The notes below the pieces were generated by a model. That model ran no database searches. It was not told the DNA's origin and saw only the letters and a list, made by a program, of their open reading frames with translations. From contig NZ_QPIJ01000001.1 of assembly GCF_003336665.1 (NCBI RefSeq), positions 124,001 to 188,000 of the forward strand: a DNA stretch of 64,000 bases, written 5' to 3'. Every line of letters starts with the position of its first letter. The stretch's first letter is position 1. The translations under genes were made by a program, and so were the position numbers. Of this stretch, positions 62,078 through 64,000 are shown piece by piece. Origin of the DNA: Vreelandella rituensis (lineage in GTDB: Bacteria; Pseudomonadota; Gammaproteobacteria; Pseudomonadales; Halomonadaceae).

Positions 62078-62708
62078 GCGCCCCCCTTGTCGCGTCCGGC
62101 CCTGCCTTGAGGCGTTCGCTGACCAGGGGCACGGGGATTCCCAGGCCGTAGGCCGCGCCCGGACCGACAGTTGCGTTGTCCGACGATCTGGCCGGGGTGC
62201 GGCTGATGGCCAGCGTATAATTCTCGGGGCTGCTCGATGACTGGCTGGCCATGACCACAAACTGACGCGGATGGGGGTATTGATTTTCGGCCCGGATGCC
62301 GCCGGTGGCCGTTTGCGGTAAATCTGGCGGAGCCTCGCCGCGTGCAATGGCGCGCCTGGCATAACGCTGCAAGCGCGACGGGGAATATTTGCGCGAATCG
62401 CCCTTTGCCAGCCGGGAGCAGACCACGTACTCGGTGACGTTCTCCGGCACCGGGCGGATCGACTGAATGCCGATCAGGCCGATGTCTTCAAGCTTGGTGG
62501 CCATGGCGACGATGCGCGCCAGCGCCATCGGCTCGGCAAAGGCGCGAAAGCTAAACCCCATGCCATGGGAGTGGTAGCCGGGGAAGTCGACCCCGATGTG
62601 ATGGGGCTCGGAGGCGCTGCGCAGTTGATGGACGATCCACAGCAAGCGCCCGTGGAGTTCCGCCGCCAACGCCCCGTCGCGGATCACGATATCCAAATAA
62701 TGGCTCAT
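62070..62708 (-). CDS. csf5: Csf5/Cas6-like crRNA endoribonuclease
   Basis: RAMP-fold RNase that cuts the precursor crRNA at the repeat hairpin and stays on the product. It has 212 residues; the N-terminus MSHYLDIVIRD and segment PHHIGVDFPGYHSHGMGFSFRAF fit Cas6f/Csf5, and an Arg-rich helix (SRKYSPSRLQRYARRAI, about 128-145) would contact the stem. Candidate catalytic His residues lie near 40-50. It sits between csf2 and csf4. Confidence 0.75.
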   Translation of the reverse strand: MSHYLDIVIRDGALAAELHGRLLWIVHQLRSASEPHHIGVDFPGYHSHGMGFSFRAFAEPMALARIVAMATKLEDIGLIGIQSIRPVPENVTEYVVCSRLAKGDSRKYSPSRLQRYARRAIARGEAPPDLPQTATGGIRAENQYPHPRQFVVMASQSSSSPENYTLAISRTPARSSDNATVGPGAAYGLGIPVPLVSERLKAGPDATRGAHE

Positions 62709-62711
62709 GCG

Positions 62712-63812
62712 TTACACCTTGGTCGGCACGTTGAAATCCCAGTTCATGTCGGCCATGAAGGTATCGAACGCCGCCACAAACCCCTCCAGGCGGCCGTCAC
62801 CGGTCAACACCGCATTGGAAAACGGCTCGCAGCGCACGGTGCCCACCAGCACCTTGCCTTTACGGGTCACCTCGAAGAGGTCCCACTGGGCAGACACCAG
62901 GCCGTTGCCGTTGGCCACGTGGGCGCCGATGATCGGCTCGAGGCTCCAGGCATCCAGGCCCGCCAGCAGCAGCCCCATGTCCACGTCGCTGGCGCGGCGC
63001 ACGATCATGCGGTGCGACATCACCGCGCCCTGCGGGATGGCCTGCCAGCCGGCCAGCGGCATGCCCACCGAGTTCTTGCTGCCGCTTTCCTCGCGCACCT
63101 CGTTCATTTGCGCTTCGATGTTGGCGACGTCCTCACGGATGGCCTGGACTTCCGCGTCGTCCGCGTTACGACTCAGGGCGCCATAAATGTCCGAGTTGCG
63201 CTTGCGCAGGTCCGCCTTGAGCCGCGAAAGCTCCCGGTTGCCCATTGACCGCTCGCTCAGCTGCAGCAGGTCCGCATCCGACAGAAACCGCGCCTGGTCG
63301 GGATCCCTGTAGACATCATCGCTGCGCGCCCCGGAAAAGATCACCGGCTCCATGGCGTCGTCGCAGATCGCATTGCCCATGCCCAGACGGCCTTCGAGAA
63401 AGCCGATGGTGCCGGCATCGCCCGCACCGAACAGGTTGAGCAAGGGATTTTTCTGGCGGACTTCATGAATGCGCATCACCGACGTCTTGTCTTCCTCCCC
63501 GGCGCCCTTGATGCCCCCCAGCGCCAGTAAGAAGTGGGTATCGAGATCGAAGGGCTGCGGATTGCCGGTAAGCTCGATGACCCGATCGCGCACCACATCG
63601 CGTACCCGGCGGCGCAGGGTGCCGCGAATCCCGGTCGATGGAAACATCAATCGCTTGCCCAGGGCGGTCTGGGTGTGCGGGACCGGCGTCGGCTGGTTCT
63701 TCTTGCCCTCGCGGTCGAAAAGGTCCTTGCTGCAGGTCGCCAGGGGCTGTTCTGCGGTGATCTTACCTTCGAGGACGTAGTTGGAAACGGAGGGAGGCGC
63801 GATCTCGGTCAT
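62712..63812 (-). CDS. csf2: Csf2 (Cas7-like) backbone protein
   Basis: Cas7-type backbone subunit that polymerises along the crRNA. ATG 63812 (MTEIAPPS, 366 residues) is preferred to an upstream start 87 bases earlier. Near the N-terminus is SNYVLEGKITAEQPLATCS, then FPSTGIRGTLRRRVRD, the RNA-binding thumb-like region of Csf2. It starts the leftward cas operon. The ribosome site is weak. Confidence 0.85.
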   Translation of the reverse strand: MTEIAPPSVSNYVLEGKITAEQPLATCSKDLFDREGKKNQPTPVPHTQTALGKRLMFPSTGIRGTLRRRVRDVVRDRVIELTGNPQPFDLDTHFLLALGGIKGAGEEDKTSVMRIHEVRQKNPLLNLFGAGDAGTIGFLEGRLGMGNAICDDAMEPVIFSGARSDDVYRDPDQARFLSDADLLQLSERSMGNRELSRLKADLRKRNSDIYGALSRNADDAEVQAIREDVANIEAQMNEVREESGSKNSVGMPLAGWQAIPQGAVMSHRMIVRRASDVDMGLLLAGLDAWSLEPIIGAHVANGNGLVSAQWDLFEVTRKGKVLVGTVRCEPFSNAVLTGDGRLEGFVAAFDTFMADMNWDFNVPTKV

Positions 63813-63891
63813 TAGGCTGAATCCATTATGGGATAAAAGTAATGTAAGGTATCTTGCATTGGAACACATATCAAAACAGACAGGTGGTAAA

Positions 63892-64000
63892 TTGAACATC
63901 CAGAGCCCGGTTGATTTCTTTCACGCGCACCTTGGCCAGTACCTGGTGCCCGACGCCAGCCCCCGCAACAGTACCGCGCCCTCGCTGCCCACCCGGACCA
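63892..64000 (+). CDS. start of a divergent gene, possibly csf1
   Basis: Thirty-six codons from TTG 63892, four bases after GGTGG, open to the right edge. They begin (M)NIQSPVDFFHAHLGQYL. Csf1, the one type IV-A gene not seen in the window, often begins with a Ser-Pro-hydrophobic helix like this. Its divergent orientation would be unusual. Only the sequence beyond the window can decide. Confidence 0.4.
   Translation, partial: MNIQSPVDFFHAHLGQYLVPDASPRNSTAPSLPTRT

Noticed and set aside
62078..62362. N-terminal extension of csf4 by 95 codons
   Set aside because: It is only csf5 read in another frame; ATG 62077 overlaps the csf5 stop in the usual way.

Overview
The window looks like part of a large conjugative plasmid, or a similar transferable element, from a gammaproteobacterium. 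Evidence: Dot/Icm-type (MPF-I, IncI/Legionella-like) transfer genes, an ArdC-like antirestriction protein, a giant polyvalent zincin protein, TraX, two MvaT-family silencers, a Tus-like replication-terminator protein, and a type IV-A CRISPR-Cas locus, a type mostly carried by plasmids. No rRNA, tRNA, replication initiator, relaxase or intact transposase was recognised. The sequence is moderately GC-rich. A halophilic or Pseudomonas-like host is possible, but the species cannot be fixed from the sequence.

Layout. 1-1.8 kb: 5' part of the coupling ATPase DotL, running off the left edge. 2-8 kb: accessory genes, including a YqaJ/RecB-like nuclease. 8-13 kb: an operon with DotA/TraY and, at its end, a sigma70-family factor. 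13-16.3 kb: small proteins and ArdC. 16.4-21 kb: a 1565-residue LPD1-type protein. 21.2-23.7 kb: envelope parts of the transfer machine. 23.8-31.1 kb: a rightward operon with a lipoprotein, three related exported proteins and DotM. 31-37 kb: unknowns, a DUF559-like nuclease and an MvaT homologue. 38-43 kb: plasmid recA, a P-loop kinase-like protein, a papain-like protein, and a mini-ISC element carrying a HEARO/omega-type RNA but no iscB. 43-50 kb: small genes, a PH-domain protein, a PilX-like protein, a tyrosine recombinase, TraX and a dif-like site. 50-56 kb: Tus-like protein, second MvaT homologue, an SF1 helicase, and a DnaJ-GrpE fusion lacking a J domain. 56-64 kb: an unknown coiled-coil protein, a short CRISPR array, and csf3, csf4 (CasDinG), csf5 (Cas6) and csf2, with a possible divergent csf1 cut by the right edge.

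The most striking pattern is a repeated promoter-like element, TTTTCGCCC - 13 bp - GACCCCTATAT. It occurs ten times (one copy has a 14-bp spacer), always pointing at a gene start and 36-80 bp from it. It precedes the YqaJ nuclease, ArdC, the LPD1 giant, the DotM operon and several unknowns. It resembles no standard sigma70 promoter, but its C-rich -10 is reminiscent of RpoH promoters. The window encodes its own 291-residue sigma factor, whose operon instead has a host-type extended -10. I infer a two-step cascade: host polymerase makes DotA and the plasmid sigma factor, which then switches on a scattered plasmid regulon. The DnaJ-GrpE fusion is notable because DnaJ and GrpE control RpoH in Escherichia coli, but a link here is speculation.
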